Shown: positions 36,536 through 47,084, counted from the first letter of the stretch. The stretch: 64,000 nucleotides of DNA from Thiosulfatimonas sediminis (GCF_011398355.1 NZ_AP021889.1:2046001-2110000), one strand, 5' to 3'. Program-made: numbers and translations. The notes: a model not told the origin generated them from the sequence alone.

Positions 36536-37918
36536 TTAATTGCGTGTGTGCTCGGCAATCCGGTGACTCGATTCGGCATCGCCCGAGACGCCAGGAGAAG
36601 CGAACTGCTGCTGCACAATCTCTTTAAAAATTTCGCCGCGTTGCGCATAGTTTTTAAATTGGTCAAAACTGGCGCAAGCAGGTGAAAACAAGACGCAATC
36701 GCCGCTCTGCACACGGCTTGCCGCCATGGCAACGGCTTCCGCCAAGGTTTCCACCAAGCAAACATCGCAATGCTCGCGCAATGCCTGAGCAATGATTTCA
36801 CGATCACGCCCAAACAAAATGGTGACCGAACAATACGCTTGCACAGTGGGTAATAGCGATGAAAAATCCGCGTCCTTACTGACACCACCAGCCAAAAGTA
36901 CAATTTTTCCATCAATTTGCGGCCCAAATGTCTGCAAAGCGGTCAAGGTTGCGCCAACGTTTGTCCCTTTGGAATCATTAATCCACTGTACCGAATTAAC
37001 TTCTGTCACCAACTGCGTACGGTGCGGCAAACCGGAAAAATTCGTCAGCACTTGCGAAAAAACTTGCTTGGAAACTTCGAAAGGTTCGCACAGCGCCATC
37101 ATCGCTAAGGCGTTTAATTGATGATGCGCCCCTTGTAATAGCATTTGCGCACAGTTCACCAAAGGCTGCGCCCCTTTCGCCAAGTAGACTTGCCCTTCGC
37201 GCTCCATTAAACCGTAGTCATGCTCACTTTGTGGCGGCTCTATTCCAAAACGAATTTGGCGCACTGCGCCTAAACCGGTCAAATTTAAATCCGTCGGTAA
37301 AACCGCCAATTCAGTATCATCAAACACTTTACATTTGGCTTGTGTGTACGCGGCCATATGATCGTAGCGATCCATATGATCTTCACTGATATTCAACACC
37401 GTGGCTGAAATACTGTGCAATGAATAGGTGGTTTCCAGCTGAAAGCTCGACAATTCCAGTACATAGACTTCATAGTCACGCTCATCTAACAAAGCGTCCA
37501 AAGCAGGTAAACCAATATTACCGGCTACCGCGACTTCATAACCCGCCGTTTTAAGCGCTTCGCCAATCAAGGTTGTGACTGTGCTTTTGCCATTAGAACC
37601 GGTAATCGCCACCACCGGAACACCGACGGCTCTGGCAAACAGTTCAATATCGCCAATCACTTCAACGCCTTGCTTAATCAGCTGTTGCACCCAAGGTTCG
37701 CGCTGATCAATGCCTGGACTGAGCACCAAGGTTTTCACTTGCTCACGCCAGCGTTTGGGCAGTTCACCACAAGCAAACTGCACCTGTGGAAACTGCAAAC
37801 GCAAAGGCCGAATATCAAAATCCGCACGAGTGTCAAATGCGTAACAGCGTTCTTGCTGTGTCTGCAGGAAACGCAATACCGACTGCCCTGTAATTCCTAA
37901 ACCGGCGACCATGATCAT
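36536..37918 (-). CDS. murD: MurD, UDP-N-acetylmuramoyl-L-alanine--D-glutamate ligase
   Basis: Adds D-glutamate to UDP-MurNAc-L-Ala. 460 residues. Visible: VAGLGITGQSVLRFL at the N terminus, the ATP loop ITGSNGKSTVTTLIGEAL near 105-120, ELSSFQLETT near 155, NISEDHMDRYDHM, WINDSKGTNVGATL near 315 and LLAGGVSKDADFSSL. It lies 29 bases after mraY and 15 before ftsW. Confidence 0.96.
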   Translation of the reverse strand: MIMVAGLGITGQSVLRFLQTQQERCYAFDTRADFDIRPLRLQFPQVQFACGELPKRWREQVKTLVLSPGIDQREPWVQQLIKQGVEVIGDIELFARAVGVPVVAITGSNGKSTVTTLIGEALKTAGYEVAVAGNIGLPALDALLDERDYEVYVLELSSFQLETTYSLHSISATVLNISEDHMDRYDHMAAYTQAKCKVFDDTELAVLPTDLNLTGLGAVRQIRFGIEPPQSEHDYGLMEREGQVYLAKGAQPLVNCAQMLLQGAHHQLNALAMMALCEPFEVSKQVFSQVLTNFSGLPHRTQLVTEVNSVQWINDSKGTNVGATLTALQTFGPQIDGKIVLLAGGVSKDADFSSLLPTVQAYCSVTILFGRDREIIAQALREHCDVCLVETLAEAVAMAASRVQSGDCVLFSPACASFDQFKNYAQRGEIFKEIVQQQFASPGVSGDAESSHRIAEHTRN

Positions 37919-37947
37919 GCTATGTAATTCCTTTGCAAAATGAGGGC

Positions 37948-39030
37948 TTAGCGTAATTTAAGCGATGCCAATCCAATCAAGACTAAAATGATGGTGATAA
38001 TCCAAAAGCGCACAATGACTTGTGACTCGTGCCAACCCTTTTGTTCATAGTGATGGTGCAATGGCGCCATCAAAAAAATCCGTTTTTTACGTAATTTAAA
38101 AGACGCGACTTGGAGTATCACCGATAAAGTCTCGGCGACAAAAACACCGCCCATAACCACCAAAATCAACTCTTGTTTAACCGCAATTGCCATGGTTCCT
38201 AGCGCAGCCCCAATCGCCAAAGCCCCGACATCCCCCATAAAGACCTGAGCCGGATGGGCATTAAACCAGAGAAAGCCTAATCCAGCACCTGCGAGCGCAG
38301 CGGCAAAGATAGTGACTTCACTCACCCCGGGGATAAACGGAATATTCAGATAATCAGAAAACACCGCATTGCCGGACAAATAAGCAAATACGCCCAAGGC
38401 AGCAGAAATCATGACCGTTGGCATGATTGCCAAACCATCCAAACCATCCGTTAAATTGACCGCATTGGATGTGCCAACAATCACAAAATAGCTAAGCAAG
38501 ATTGTCCAAGCGCCTAAATGAATAACCGTGTCTTTCATATAGGGAATGAGTAATTCACTTTCCGCCGGCACGGTCGCATACGCGTAGAGCGCATAGGCGG
38601 CGACAAAGCCGACCAAAGATTGCAACAGGAGTTTCAAGCGCGCGCTCATGCCATTCGGATCGCGATAGACCACTTTTTTGTAATCATCCCAAAAACCAAT
38701 CGCGCCAAAGCCTAGCATGGTGAGAGTGATGATTAGCAAATAATGGTTGCTTAAATCGCCCCACAGCAACACCGACACCGCGACCGAAAACAGAATCAAG
38801 GTTCCGCCCATTGTCGGGGTGCCTTTTTTAGCCAAATGGGTTTGTGGACCATCTGTACGAATCGCTTGGCCGCACTTAAGATGGGTTAGCCAACGAATCA
38901 TCGCCGGCCCCATGACAAAGGAAAGCAGTAAAGCAGTCAGCACACTCATAATGGTTCGCATAGTGATATAACTAAATACCGCGAAGCCGGAAATATACTG
39001 TTGTAGATATTCGGTTAAATAAATAAGCAT
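37948..39030 (-). CDS. mraY: MraY, phospho-MurNAc-pentapeptide translocase
   Basis: Transfers phospho-MurNAc-pentapeptide to undecaprenyl phosphate in the inner membrane to make lipid I. 360 residues, as in E. coli, with ten membrane segments. Visible: [14 protein letters not shown] near 68-81, GFWDDYKKV with catalytic aspartates near 114-122, [17 protein letters not shown] near 190-206, [15 protein letters not shown] near 265 and [13 protein letters not shown] near 324. It lies 47 bases after murF. Confidence 0.97.
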   Translation of the reverse strand: MLIYLTEYLQQYISGFAVFSYITMRTIMSVLTALLLSFVMGPAMIRWLTHLKCGQAIRTDGPQTHLAKKGTPTMGGTLILFSVAVSVLLWGDLSNHYLLIITLTMLGFGAIGFWDDYKKVVYRDPNGMSARLKLLLQSLVGFVAAYALYAYATVPAESELLIPYMKDTVIHLGAWTILLSYFVIVGTSNAVNLTDGLDGLAIMPTVMISAALGVFAYLSGNAVFSDYLNIPFIPGVSEVTIFAAALAGAGLGFLWFNAHPAQVFMGDVGALAIGAALGTMAIAVKQELILVVMGGVFVAETLSVILQVASFKLRKKRIFLMAPLHHHYEQKGWHESQVIVRFWIITIILVLIGLASLKLR

Positions 39031-39077
39031 CTCAAACTCAACTCTGTCTTTATTTTTGTTTTTATCTATATTCGTGG

Positions 39078-40568
39078 CTAGCCGTGATGTCTTGCGCTCA
39101 GGAATTGCACAACCTGCTCCATCCGGCTACTACGTGAACCTTTAACTAAAATATTTATTGGCGTTCCGCGCTGCTGCATCCACTGCGCTAACAAATGAGT
39201 AAGATGCTCGTTCAAGGCCGCGTGTTCACTAAACGCCGCACTCTGCTGCCCATCCAAACACCCATTAGCCTCTAAAGCTTGCAAAAAAATCGGTGCCATC
39301 GGCTGTGCCGCTTCGCCATACACCAAAAGCGCATCAATCCCAATTTTAGCGGCAAACTCAGCCACTTCGCGATGCCCAGCGGCACTGTATTCACCCAGTT
39401 CTGCCATCGCCCCCAAACACGCTATCGAACAGCCAGGTAAGGCGGCCAACGATGCCAATCCAGCCTTGACCGATTCAGGGTTGGCATTATAACTGTCATC
39501 CAATAATAGACCGCAATCAATTTGCGTCTGCTGCAAACGCCCAGGCACACCGCTAAACGCCTGCAAAGCGGCCAAAATTTGAGGCATTGCTAAACCGGCG
39601 GACAACGCAACCTGACAGACCGCAGCCGCATTCATTGCATTATGCTCACCCAAAACCGGCATCTGCACGCTAACCGCAGCTTGCTGTTCGGCTTGCAACT
39701 CAAATTGAATGGCCGCATTCTGCGTGTGCACTGCAGAATACGTCACCCTTGGCAACGCTGGATAGGGCACACTTAGTTGTTCTATGGCAAACAATTTCAC
39801 CTGCTCAATACCAAGTGTTTGTGCTTTTTCGAGCCAAAAATCCAACCCTGGCATATCGGCATTAAAAATGGCCACTCCGCTCTCTGGTTTCAACCCTTCG
39901 ATAATCTCGCCTTTGGTTTCAATCACCCCTTGCAGAGAACCAAATCCCTCCAAATGCGCGCCAGCAACATTGGTTATCACGGTAATATCCGGCTCAGCAA
40001 TCTGAGTTAAATAACGAATTTCGCCGCGATGATTAGCGCCCATTTCAATAATGGCGTATTCATCGTCAGGACGCAGACATAACAAAGTGCGCGGCACGCC
40101 AAAATCGTTGTTTAAATTTCCCACGGTTGCCAACGTTTTACCCGCACGCGCAAAGACCTGCGCCAAAAGGGTTTTCGTGGTCGTTTTGCCATTGCTACCG
40201 GTGACCGCAATCAGTTTTTTTAACGGCATTTGGCGGCGGTGCCAACGTGCAAAATCCGCTAAAGCGAGACGTGTGTCAGCCACTAAAATGACCGCCGGCT
40301 GCTGCGCAAGCGGCAAGCGTACAGAGAGCGCCTCCCACGCGGAACGCTCAGCGATTAACAGGACTGCCGCACCTGCGGTTACGACCTGCGCTAAAAACTG
40401 GTGCGCATCAAAATTCTCACCACGCAACGCAATAAACAGTGTCTGCGCATCAACTTGGCGCGAATCGGTACTCACTTTATCGAAAGTTCGCGCTCCCACT
40501 TCTGGGTTTAGCTGTTCGCCATTGACCGCTTGCACGAGCTGTTGTTCTGTCCAGTAAAATGTTTGCAA
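39078..40568 (-). CDS. murF: MurF, UDP-MurNAc-tripeptide--D-Ala-D-Ala ligase
   Basis: Adds D-Ala-D-Ala (made by DdlB) to complete the UDP-MurNAc-pentapeptide. 496 residues, some 40 more than E. coli, spread through the C-terminal domain. Visible: [29 protein letters not shown] loop [19 protein letters not shown] near 119-137, [12 protein letters not shown] near 172, [16 protein letters not shown] near 352 and [20 protein letters not shown]. It starts 2 bases after the murE stop. Confidence 0.96.
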   Translation of the reverse strand: MQTFYWTEQQLVQAVNGEQLNPEVGARTFDKVSTDSRQVDAQTLFIALRGENFDAHQFLAQVVTAGAAVLLIAERSAWEALSVRLPLAQQPAVILVADTRLALADFARWHRRQMPLKKLIAVTGSNGKTTTKTLLAQVFARAGKTLATVGNLNNDFGVPRTLLCLRPDDEYAIIEMGANHRGEIRYLTQIAEPDITVITNVAGAHLEGFGSLQGVIETKGEIIEGLKPESGVAIFNADMPGLDFWLEKAQTLGIEQVKLFAIEQLSVPYPALPRVTYSAVHTQNAAIQFELQAEQQAAVSVQMPVLGEHNAMNAAAVCQVALSAGLAMPQILAALQAFSGVPGRLQQTQIDCGLLLDDSYNANPESVKAGLASLAALPGCSIACLGAMAELGEYSAAGHREVAEFAAKIGIDALLVYGEAAQPMAPIFLQALEANGCLDGQQSAAFSEHAALNEHLTHLLAQWMQQRGTPINILVKGSRSSRMEQVVQFLSARHHG

Positions 40569-40570
40569 CC

Positions 40571-42175
40571 TTATTTACCTATTGTTTCGGCTTGCTCAGC
40601 AAACCACTCTTGAACCACTGCCGCATCGCTAAAAGGAAAGCGCTGAGCGGCAATTTCTTGATAATCTTCATGGCCTTTACCAGCTATCACCAACACCGCA
40701 TTTTCCGTTACGCTCAATTGTTCTAAGGCGCTACGAATCGCGCTACGGCGGTCGATTTCAATTTGGGCTTCAGCCGGTTTTTGTAAGCCGGCAACAATCT
40801 GCTCAATAATCTGCTGCGGGTCTTCGTAACGCGGGTTATCTGAGGTGATAAACACTTTATCCGCATACCGCTCTGCAACCTGTGCCATCAGCGGGCGTTT
40901 CTGTTGGTCACGGTCGCCACCGCAACCAAACAGTACCATTAACGAACTATCTTGTTGATGCTGACTTAGGGCCTGTAAAAGTTTCTCTAGGGCATCGGCG
41001 GTATGCGCAAAATCAACCACCACAGTGGGTTGACGATGCACAATTTGCATCCGTCCGGCAACCGAACGAATTTGCGACATCGCCGCCAGCACAGCATCTT
41101 GCGCAAAATGATTGGCCAATACACAGCTAAGCGCGCACAACAAATTTTCCGCATTAAACGCGCCGAGTAAAGGAACTTCAAGGGTAAAGGTTTGCGCCGC
41201 ATGGCGCAGAGTAAAACGCACTCCTTGCGGACTGAGTTGCAAATCGTAGGCACTGAGTAGACAAAGGCTTAACCACTCTTTGGGTTGTGGTTCTATGTGG
41301 CTATGATGACCTTGCAAGGCATAACCCCAAAACTGACAATCTTGCCCATGCAGGCAATGTGGATGACAACGGTTCACCAAGCCTTGGCCAATATGGTCAT
41401 TCAAATTAACCACTTTATGTTCAGCGACATAGTCGCGGAAAAGTTTGATTTTAGCGGCTTCATACGCCTGCTGTGTGCCGTGAAAATCCAAATGGTCGCT
41501 GGTCACTTGAGTCAGCGCTAAGGTAGTGAAATGCAAATGCGCAATCCGCCCTAATTCAATCGCGTGTGAACTGACTTCCATAACAACAAAGTCCGCTTGC
41601 ACGGCGACAAAGCGCGCCAACAAACGTTGCACTTGCAAAACATCCGGCGTAGTGTTCATGCCTTTTTGCAAATCATCCAAAAGACCGTATCCCAAAGTGC
41701 CAATCATCGCGACCCGCTGACCGAGAGCTTGTAGCAACTGTGCGCAATAAAACGCTGTTGATGTTTTGCCGTTAGTGCCGGTGATGCCTATCACTTTAAG
41801 CTGACGACTTGGGTGATCAAAAAACTCCGCTGCCAAGTACGCTTGATGCGCAGCCAGACTGGCTATCACGATAACCAAGGCCTTTTGCGCTTGGCACGCC
41901 TGTTGTTCTGCTGGTGTTAAGGCGCGATCGCTTAGAATCAAGCGTACGCCTTGGTGAAGTGCTTTAGTTAGATAATCCAGCGCATGGCTTTGCACCCCTT
42001 GCAAAGCGATAAAAATGGCTCCGGCAGTGACTTGACGAGAATCATTCGTTAAGTCATGGAGGCACATAGCCTCTGGCGTCAAATCACCCAGTTCAACCAT
42101 TAGTTGCGCAAGCTGCTGAGATTCCAGCAGTTGCCGCTGCTGTAAAAACGCGAGAATTTGAGCGAGTGTTTTCAT
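40571..42175 (-). CDS. murE: MurE, UDP-MurNAc-L-Ala-D-Glu--meso-DAP ligase
   Basis: Adds the third amino acid to the peptidoglycan stem. 534 residues. ATP loop GITGTNGKTSTAFYCAQLL near 135, MEVSSHAIELGRI near 200, VDFAHTADALEKLL near 370 and TSDNPRYEDPQQII near 425. The DNPR motif is the known marker for meso-diaminopimelate rather than lysine, so the organism has DAP-type peptidoglycan. The start overlaps the ftsI stop by 4 bases, so the two are translationally coupled. Confidence 0.96.
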   Translation of the reverse strand: MKTLAQILAFLQQRQLLESQQLAQLMVELGDLTPEAMCLHDLTNDSRQVTAGAIFIALQGVQSHALDYLTKALHQGVRLILSDRALTPAEQQACQAQKALVIVIASLAAHQAYLAAEFFDHPSRQLKVIGITGTNGKTSTAFYCAQLLQALGQRVAMIGTLGYGLLDDLQKGMNTTPDVLQVQRLLARFVAVQADFVVMEVSSHAIELGRIAHLHFTTLALTQVTSDHLDFHGTQQAYEAAKIKLFRDYVAEHKVVNLNDHIGQGLVNRCHPHCLHGQDCQFWGYALQGHHSHIEPQPKEWLSLCLLSAYDLQLSPQGVRFTLRHAAQTFTLEVPLLGAFNAENLLCALSCVLANHFAQDAVLAAMSQIRSVAGRMQIVHRQPTVVVDFAHTADALEKLLQALSQHQQDSSLMVLFGCGGDRDQQKRPLMAQVAERYADKVFITSDNPRYEDPQQIIEQIVAGLQKPAEAQIEIDRRSAIRSALEQLSVTENAVLVIAGKGHEDYQEIAAQRFPFSDAAVVQEWFAEQAETIGK

Positions 42176-44232
42176 GGCACACTCGCCGCGAGAGAACCAC
42201 TCTGGGCAATTTGTCCTTTGAACAAATTAGGCGTTTGCTCATAAAAATGCGGATGTTCAGCCGGTAAAATATCTGGAGGAATTTGACGCAGACGCAAGGC
42301 GTGTTGCATCACTTCTTTAAAAACCGGTGCCGCCACTTTGCCGCCGTAGTAATCGCCACGCGATGGCTCGTCAACGGCAACCACCATAATCATATCGGGA
42401 TTGCTGGCCGGTACCAAACCAGCAAACATCGACATGTAAGTGTTTTGTTGATAACCGCCTTTTTGCGAAGTCTTATGTGAAGTACCGGTTTTGCCGGCAA
42501 CTTGATAACCCGGAATATGCGCTTGCACGGCAGTACCACCGCTTTTGGTCACATGGGTCATCATCTGTAAAACTTGCTGCGCGACAGCCGGTGAAAAAAC
42601 TCGCTGTTCTTCGCTAACCGGGGTTTGTGCGGCATTTAGCTTGGTGAACATCGAAACTTCTTTGAGCACGCCATTATTGGCAAACACGGTATAGGCTCGG
42701 GCTAAACTTAACAAATTGATGTTAAAACCATAACCGTACGACATACTGGCTTGGTCAAGTGGCTGCCAAAAATCGGAATGCTTTAGGTGTTTGGCCACCT
42801 CTCCCGGAAAATAAACACCGCTGTCACGTTCAAATCCAAGTTGTTTGTAAAGTTCGTACTGTTGCTGCTTATCCATCATCAGCGCAACTTTGGCAGTGCC
42901 GACATTACTGGATTTCTGGATAATACCTTCCGGCGTAAGAACACCATGGCGCGAGGTGTCTTTGATTCGCTTACCTTGCAGTATCATGACGCCGTTTTTG
43001 GTGTCTATTTCGCTGTTTTTATGAATTAATCCTAAATCCATGGCTTTGGCGATAATAAATGGTTTAATCGTTGAACCCGGTTCAATGAAATCGGTGACTG
43101 CACGATTACGTAAACCACTCCCTTTGCGATCTGCAATTCGATTGACGTGATAACTAGGCACATTCGCCATCGCCAGAATTTCACCTGTTTTCGCATCCAA
43201 TACAATCGCACTGGCGCTTTTTGGCTGATGTTTGTACATCACCTGCATCAATGCTTTGTAGGTGTAATACTGAATATTTTGGTCAATGCTGAGCTGAATA
43301 TCACCACCATTAGCATAGGCTTTATCGTTCGTGCCTTCGCCCTGCTTGTAACTGGCTTTAATGGTGTTAATGACGTTCCCACGAACATCTTTAATCACCA
43401 ATTTTGCGCCATCTTGCCCTTGTAAATAACTATCGTATGCGCGCTCTAAACCATCTCTACCCAAACCGTCGATATTCGTAAAGCCGATCAAATTGGCATT
43501 CACTTCACCATTCGTATAAAAGCGTTTGTATTCGTTACTAACAAAAACATACGGCAGTTTTAAACTTTCAACTTTGGCTCGATAATCTGGGGTTAATTGG
43601 CGCTTGATATACAGATGGCGATCTTTGTCGGCATAGACCGCACGATAGATTTGCTTGGGCGGGATACCTAACGCCTTGCCAAGCCGCTCGAATAGATAGA
43701 GATAACTGGAAACTGTGGATTCTTGTACCCACAGTGACAGCTTGGCATCCGTGACCGTCACAAATGGCGCTTGAGTATCGCCACCAACATGAAAACTATG
43801 CGCAATTTTTTTTATAAAAACCCCTGGGAGGTTTAAAGCGTTGATTCGCTCTTTTAAGTCTTCAGACTCGATATAACCGACAAAACTGAGTTTTTTATCA
43901 CGATTATCGCGCACTAATTGCATAAAACGGCTGCTATTAAGATTCAGCAGAGCCATCAATTGTTGATAATCAGACAACGCTTGCTTGATTTTTTTTGGAT
44001 CGACTTGCACCGCGACCATCGGGGTACTCAAAGCCAGTAGGTTGCCATTGCGATCGTAAATTTCACCACGTACCGCAGGAATACGATAGGTTCTTTCGTG
44101 GCGATCATCTGCCTGCTCGCGCATCGTGTCTGCTTCGATAATTTGATTATGAAACGCTCGCGCCACCAATCCCAGCATCACCGCACTGATCAGCAAAAAA
44201 ATCAGAATATCGCGGCTAAAAAAAGTTTTCAA
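42172..44232 (-). CDS. ftsI: FtsI (PBP3), septal transpeptidase with duplicated pedestal segment
   Basis: Class B penicillin-binding protein that crosslinks septal peptidoglycan with FtsW. 686 residues, about 100 more than E. coli. Membrane segment near 9-26, RGEIYDRNG near 55-63, transpeptidase motifs Ser387-Thr-Ile-Lys390, SSN (in QKSSNVGT) and KTGTS. The extra length comes from a tandem repeat: residues about 92-153 and 183-244 align at an offset of 91, for example NLPGVFIKK against KLPYVFVSN and RDKKLSFVGYIESED against KDRHLYIKRQLTPD. Only one such unit, leading into the GFTNIDG segment, is normal. The start overlaps ftsL by 4 bases. Confidence 0.95.
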   Translation of the reverse strand: MKTFFSRDILIFLLISAVMLGLVARAFHNQIIEADTMREQADDRHERTYRIPAVRGEIYDRNGNLLALSTPMVAVQVDPKKIKQALSDYQQLMALLNLNSSRFMQLVRDNRDKKLSFVGYIESEDLKERINALNLPGVFIKKIAHSFHVGGDTQAPFVTVTDAKLSLWVQESTVSSYLYLFERLGKALGIPPKQIYRAVYADKDRHLYIKRQLTPDYRAKVESLKLPYVFVSNEYKRFYTNGEVNANLIGFTNIDGLGRDGLERAYDSYLQGQDGAKLVIKDVRGNVINTIKASYKQGEGTNDKAYANGGDIQLSIDQNIQYYTYKALMQVMYKHQPKSASAIVLDAKTGEILAMANVPSYHVNRIADRKGSGLRNRAVTDFIEPGSTIKPFIIAKAMDLGLIHKNSEIDTKNGVMILQGKRIKDTSRHGVLTPEGIIQKSSNVGTAKVALMMDKQQQYELYKQLGFERDSGVYFPGEVAKHLKHSDFWQPLDQASMSYGYGFNINLLSLARAYTVFANNGVLKEVSMFTKLNAAQTPVSEEQRVFSPAVAQQVLQMMTHVTKSGGTAVQAHIPGYQVAGKTGTSHKTSQKGGYQQNTYMSMFAGLVPASNPDMIMVVAVDEPSRGDYYGGKVAAPVFKEVMQHALRLRQIPPDILPAEHPHFYEQTPNLFKGQIAQSGSLAASVP

Positions 44233-44588
44233 TTAGGTCGCTCCTTCTCAACAATAAAGATGGTCTGCTTATTTTCCTGAATAGCCTTCATGCCCAATTT
44301 CTCTTTGGCTATTTTCTCAACACGGGCGGGGGCGGTTAAATGCGAATACTCAATCATCAGTTCACCACGCTGGTCGCGTGCTTCCAGAAGTTGGTCATGG
44401 GTTTTGTAATACTCTTTTTGTAAGCCTCGAATCTCATGGCCAAGCAAAACATTGCCAACCAATAAAGCAAACAAAAGCAGCATTAAAAAAAACAATAAGA
44501 AAAGCCCACTACGCTTTGTTTCAGAAAGATTCGTGGGCTTGGCTGAAGCGTGCATCGAGACTCCAATAGAGGTAAGAAGTTGCGTCAC
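44229..44588 (-). CDS. ftsL: FtsL, divisome bitopic protein
   Basis: Forms a complex with FtsB and FtsQ and helps activate FtsWI. 119 residues from the ATG at 44588, or 108 from the ATG at 44555. One membrane segment at about 29-49 (LFLLFFLMLLLFALLVGNVLL), then a coiled coil (EIRGLQKEYYKTHDQLLEARDQ) and a LTAPARVEKIAKEKLGM stretch shared by FtsL proteins. Upstream lies ftsZ across a 123-base gap containing a strong hairpin; downstream it overlaps ftsI by 4 bases. Confidence 0.9.
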   Translation of the reverse strand: MTQLLTSIGVSMHASAKPTNLSETKRSGLFLLFFLMLLLFALLVGNVLLGHEIRGLQKEYYKTHDQLLEARDQRGELMIEYSHLTAPARVEKIAKEKLGMKAIQENKQTIFIVEKERPN

Positions 44589-44662
44589 ACCCTAAGAAAA
44601 ATAATCGGTGCGCAATTTTCACACTCTGACGATACGAACAGGACCGGGGTGTTTTCCAACGA

Positions 44663-44698
44663 TTCGGCTCTGGAAGACAGAGAAACTCCAGAACCGAA
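44663..44698 (-). terminator. Strong hairpin between ftsZ and ftsL
   Basis: 12-bp stem TTCGGTTCTGGA/TCCAGAGCCGAA (one wobble) with a 12-base loop, 13 bases past the ftsZ stop. No T run follows, so it is more likely an mRNA 3'-end stabiliser, attenuator or weak terminator than a classical rho-independent terminator. Confidence 0.6.
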
Positions 44699-44711
44699 CA
44701 GCGTCACTAGG

Positions 44712-46094
44712 TTAGTCTTTTTGACGACGCAAGAAAGCCGGAATATCCAAAAGTGCGCTTTGCGGAACACCATTGGCTCTTTCTACCATTGCGGCACTAA
44801 CTTGCTCTCTGGCTTCTTGATCAATGCGTTGTTGTTGAAGCGTTGTGTTCACTTCCGTACGCATTACAGGATTCCCGTGAACATTGTAAACCGGCTCCTG
44901 CATAACAACTCGTTCAGCTTGCGGTGCATAGGACGCTTGCATCGGTTCTACTGAGTGCTGCATCACCGGCTGAGTCTGATAATTTGGCGTTACGGCTGCA
45001 CCAGACTGCGTATGGTAGCTAGGTGGCTGATGGACTGGTGCTTCGGCTTGCGAGTTTTGGTGCATTTGCGTGACCGCGCTGTTAAGACCAGTACTTCGTG
45101 CCGCCATTTGTGGGGCCACAACTTGCTCTTCGCGCTTGGTCAAACCAGTTGCAACCACGGTAACACGAATTTCATCATTCATGCTCTCGTCCAGTGAGTT
45201 ACCAATAATAACCTTTGCATCTGGCGCCGCGACTTGGTCAATGACATCACCAACTGCATTGAACTCTGCAATCGTCAGATTAGGGCCGGAGGTAACATTA
45301 ATCAAAATACCTTTCGCGCCGGAAACTTCAATGTCATCAAGCAGAGGATGAGCAACGGCTTTTTTGGTCGCTTTAATCGCACGGTCTTCACCCGTTGCAT
45401 GACCAACACCCATCAACGCCATACCACGCTCCGACATTACGGTACGCAAATCTTCAAAATCGACATTGATTAAACCCGGACGAGTCACCAATTCGGTAAT
45501 CCCTTGCACAGCAGATAACAGAATTTCGTTCGCGTAGTTAAAGGCGTTATTTAGGGTAAAGTCATCACCAACAATCTGTTGTAGCTTGTCATTTGGAATG
45601 GTAATCAACGAATCAACGTGTTGCGTCAGCTCTTCAATACCCGCTTCCGCGGCACGACCGCGACGCTCATAGCTAAATGGCTTAGATACAACACCGACAA
45701 CTAAAACACCCATTTCGCGAGCCAATTGAGCCACGACAGGAGCAGAACCCGTCCCTGTTCCACCACCCATACCGGCGGCCAAGAACAACATATCCGCGCC
45801 TTCAATTTCACGTTTCAACAACTCAAGAGAATCGCGTGTTGCCATGCGACCTTTTTCAGGATCAGCACCCGCACCTAGCCCTTTCTCGCCCAACTGAATA
45901 CGCTTTTGGACACGTGAATGAGCAAGCGCTTGCGCATCGGTATTCGCAACAAGGAAATCGACACCTTCGATGGTATTTTCCATCATATAGTTGACGGCGT
46001 TACCGCCTCCGCCACCAAGGCCAATTACCTTAATAACCGGCATCCCGGCTTGTCGAATATCGCTCACTGGTGCATCTTCTGAAATAAACTTCAT
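44712..46094 (-). CDS. ftsZ: FtsZ, tubulin-like division ring protein, in an unusual place
   Basis: GTPase that forms the cytokinetic ring. 460 residues. Visible: VIGLGGGGGNAVNYM near 23-37, the tubulin signature GGGTGTG at 110-116, the T7 loop NVDFEDLRTVM at 210-220, a long Gln/Pro/Met-rich linker from about 320 to 430, and the C-terminal LLDIPAFLRRQ peptide that binds FtsA and ZipA. A GAGAGGG ribosome site precedes the ATG, 16 bases after rsmH. In nearly all gammaproteobacteria ftsZ follows ftsA; here it is third in the cluster, behind the MraZ operator, while ftsA lies 39 kb away. No second ftsZ is in the window. Confidence 0.97.
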   Translation of the reverse strand: MKFISEDAPVSDIRQAGMPVIKVIGLGGGGGNAVNYMMENTIEGVDFLVANTDAQALAHSRVQKRIQLGEKGLGAGADPEKGRMATRDSLELLKREIEGADMLFLAAGMGGGTGTGSAPVVAQLAREMGVLVVGVVSKPFSYERRGRAAEAGIEELTQHVDSLITIPNDKLQQIVGDDFTLNNAFNYANEILLSAVQGITELVTRPGLINVDFEDLRTVMSERGMALMGVGHATGEDRAIKATKKAVAHPLLDDIEVSGAKGILINVTSGPNLTIAEFNAVGDVIDQVAAPDAKVIIGNSLDESMNDEIRVTVVATGLTKREEQVVAPQMAARSTGLNSAVTQMHQNSQAEAPVHQPPSYHTQSGAAVTPNYQTQPVMQHSVEPMQASYAPQAERVVMQEPVYNVHGNPVMRTEVNTTLQQQRIDQEAREQVSAAMVERANGVPQSALLDIPAFLRRQKD

Positions 46095-46110
46095 TGCTCT
46101 ACCCTCTCTG

Positions 46111-47061
46111 TCATTCTGAACAATCTTTTGTTAGTCTTTCGGCAATCCGTAACACCGCACTCCGAGATCTCGGATTTAGGTCACATTCCTCTTTAGAAGG
46201 AAATATCGGCTTACCTATTGTTTTTAGTACTGGTTCGATAATCTCTATCTGCACTGGCGAATCCGGAAATAAATCTCGAATTCGCGATTGGTCGCGGATA
46301 AACACCTTGGCTATCCGATCTTCTAATGAGTGAAAGCTGATTACAGCTAATCTTCCGCCGGGAGCCAGCACTTCCAAAGACGCTTCTAAAACGTTCTTAA
46401 GGACATCCAACTCACGGTTGACGGCAATCCGAATCGCTTGAAAAGTACGCGTTGCGGGATGCTTATTTTTCTCTTTTTTAGGCGAGGCTTTATCGACAAT
46501 CTCAGCTAAGTCTTTGGTGGAATGCAATTGATTAGCAGCAATCGCCTCTTTAATCACACGCGCAATGCGCCCAGAAAAACGCTCTTCACCGTAATTTTTT
46601 AAAACCTTCTTTAAGGTTTCTTCATCAACCTTTTGCAACCACTCTTTGGCACTCAAACCCGCCTCAGTATTCATGCGCATATCCAACGGACCTTCGCGCA
46701 TAAAACTAAAGCCACGCTCCGCATCATCCAATTGCGGTGACGAAACACCCAAATCCATCAAGACGCCATCAACCTTACCCAGTAATCCTCGGTCGCGACA
46801 AAAGTCCGCTAACTGTTCAAAACTGCCATAGATAATTTCGAAACGGGAATCTGCAAAATGCTCTTGGGCGTAAGCAATCGCTTGAGGGTCTTGGTCAATA
46901 GCATACAAACGACCATTTTCACCAAGGGCATCCAAAATCTTGCGCGAATGGCCGCCGCGCCCGAAGGTGCAGTCAAAGTAGACGCCATCTTCTTTTATTT
47001 TTAGTCCATCTATCGACTCTTTTAAAAGAACACTAAAATGCTGATTAAATTCTTGATTCAT
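46111..47061 (-). CDS. rsmH: RsmH, 16S rRNA m4C1402 methyltransferase (MraW)
   Basis: Methylates N4 of C1402 in 16S rRNA. 316 residues. Visible: [39 protein letters not shown] with the SAM-binding glycines, [41 protein letters not shown] near 100-130, [15 protein letters not shown] and [15 protein letters not shown] near 255. It lies 23 bases after mraZ and 16 before ftsZ. Confidence 0.97.
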   Translation of the reverse strand: MNQEFNQHFSVLLKESIDGLKIKEDGVYFDCTFGRGGHSRKILDALGENGRLYAIDQDPQAIAYAQEHFADSRFEIIYGSFEQLADFCRDRGLLGKVDGVLMDLGVSSPQLDDAERGFSFMREGPLDMRMNTEAGLSAKEWLQKVDEETLKKVLKNYGEERFSGRIARVIKEAIAANQLHSTKDLAEIVDKASPKKEKNKHPATRTFQAIRIAVNRELDVLKNVLEASLEVLAPGGRLAVISFHSLEDRIAKVFIRDQSRIRDLFPDSPVQIEIIEPVLKTIGKPIFPSKEECDLNPRSRSAVLRIAERLTKDCSE

Positions 47062-47084
47062 TGCTATTCACTTTGTCAGCATTT

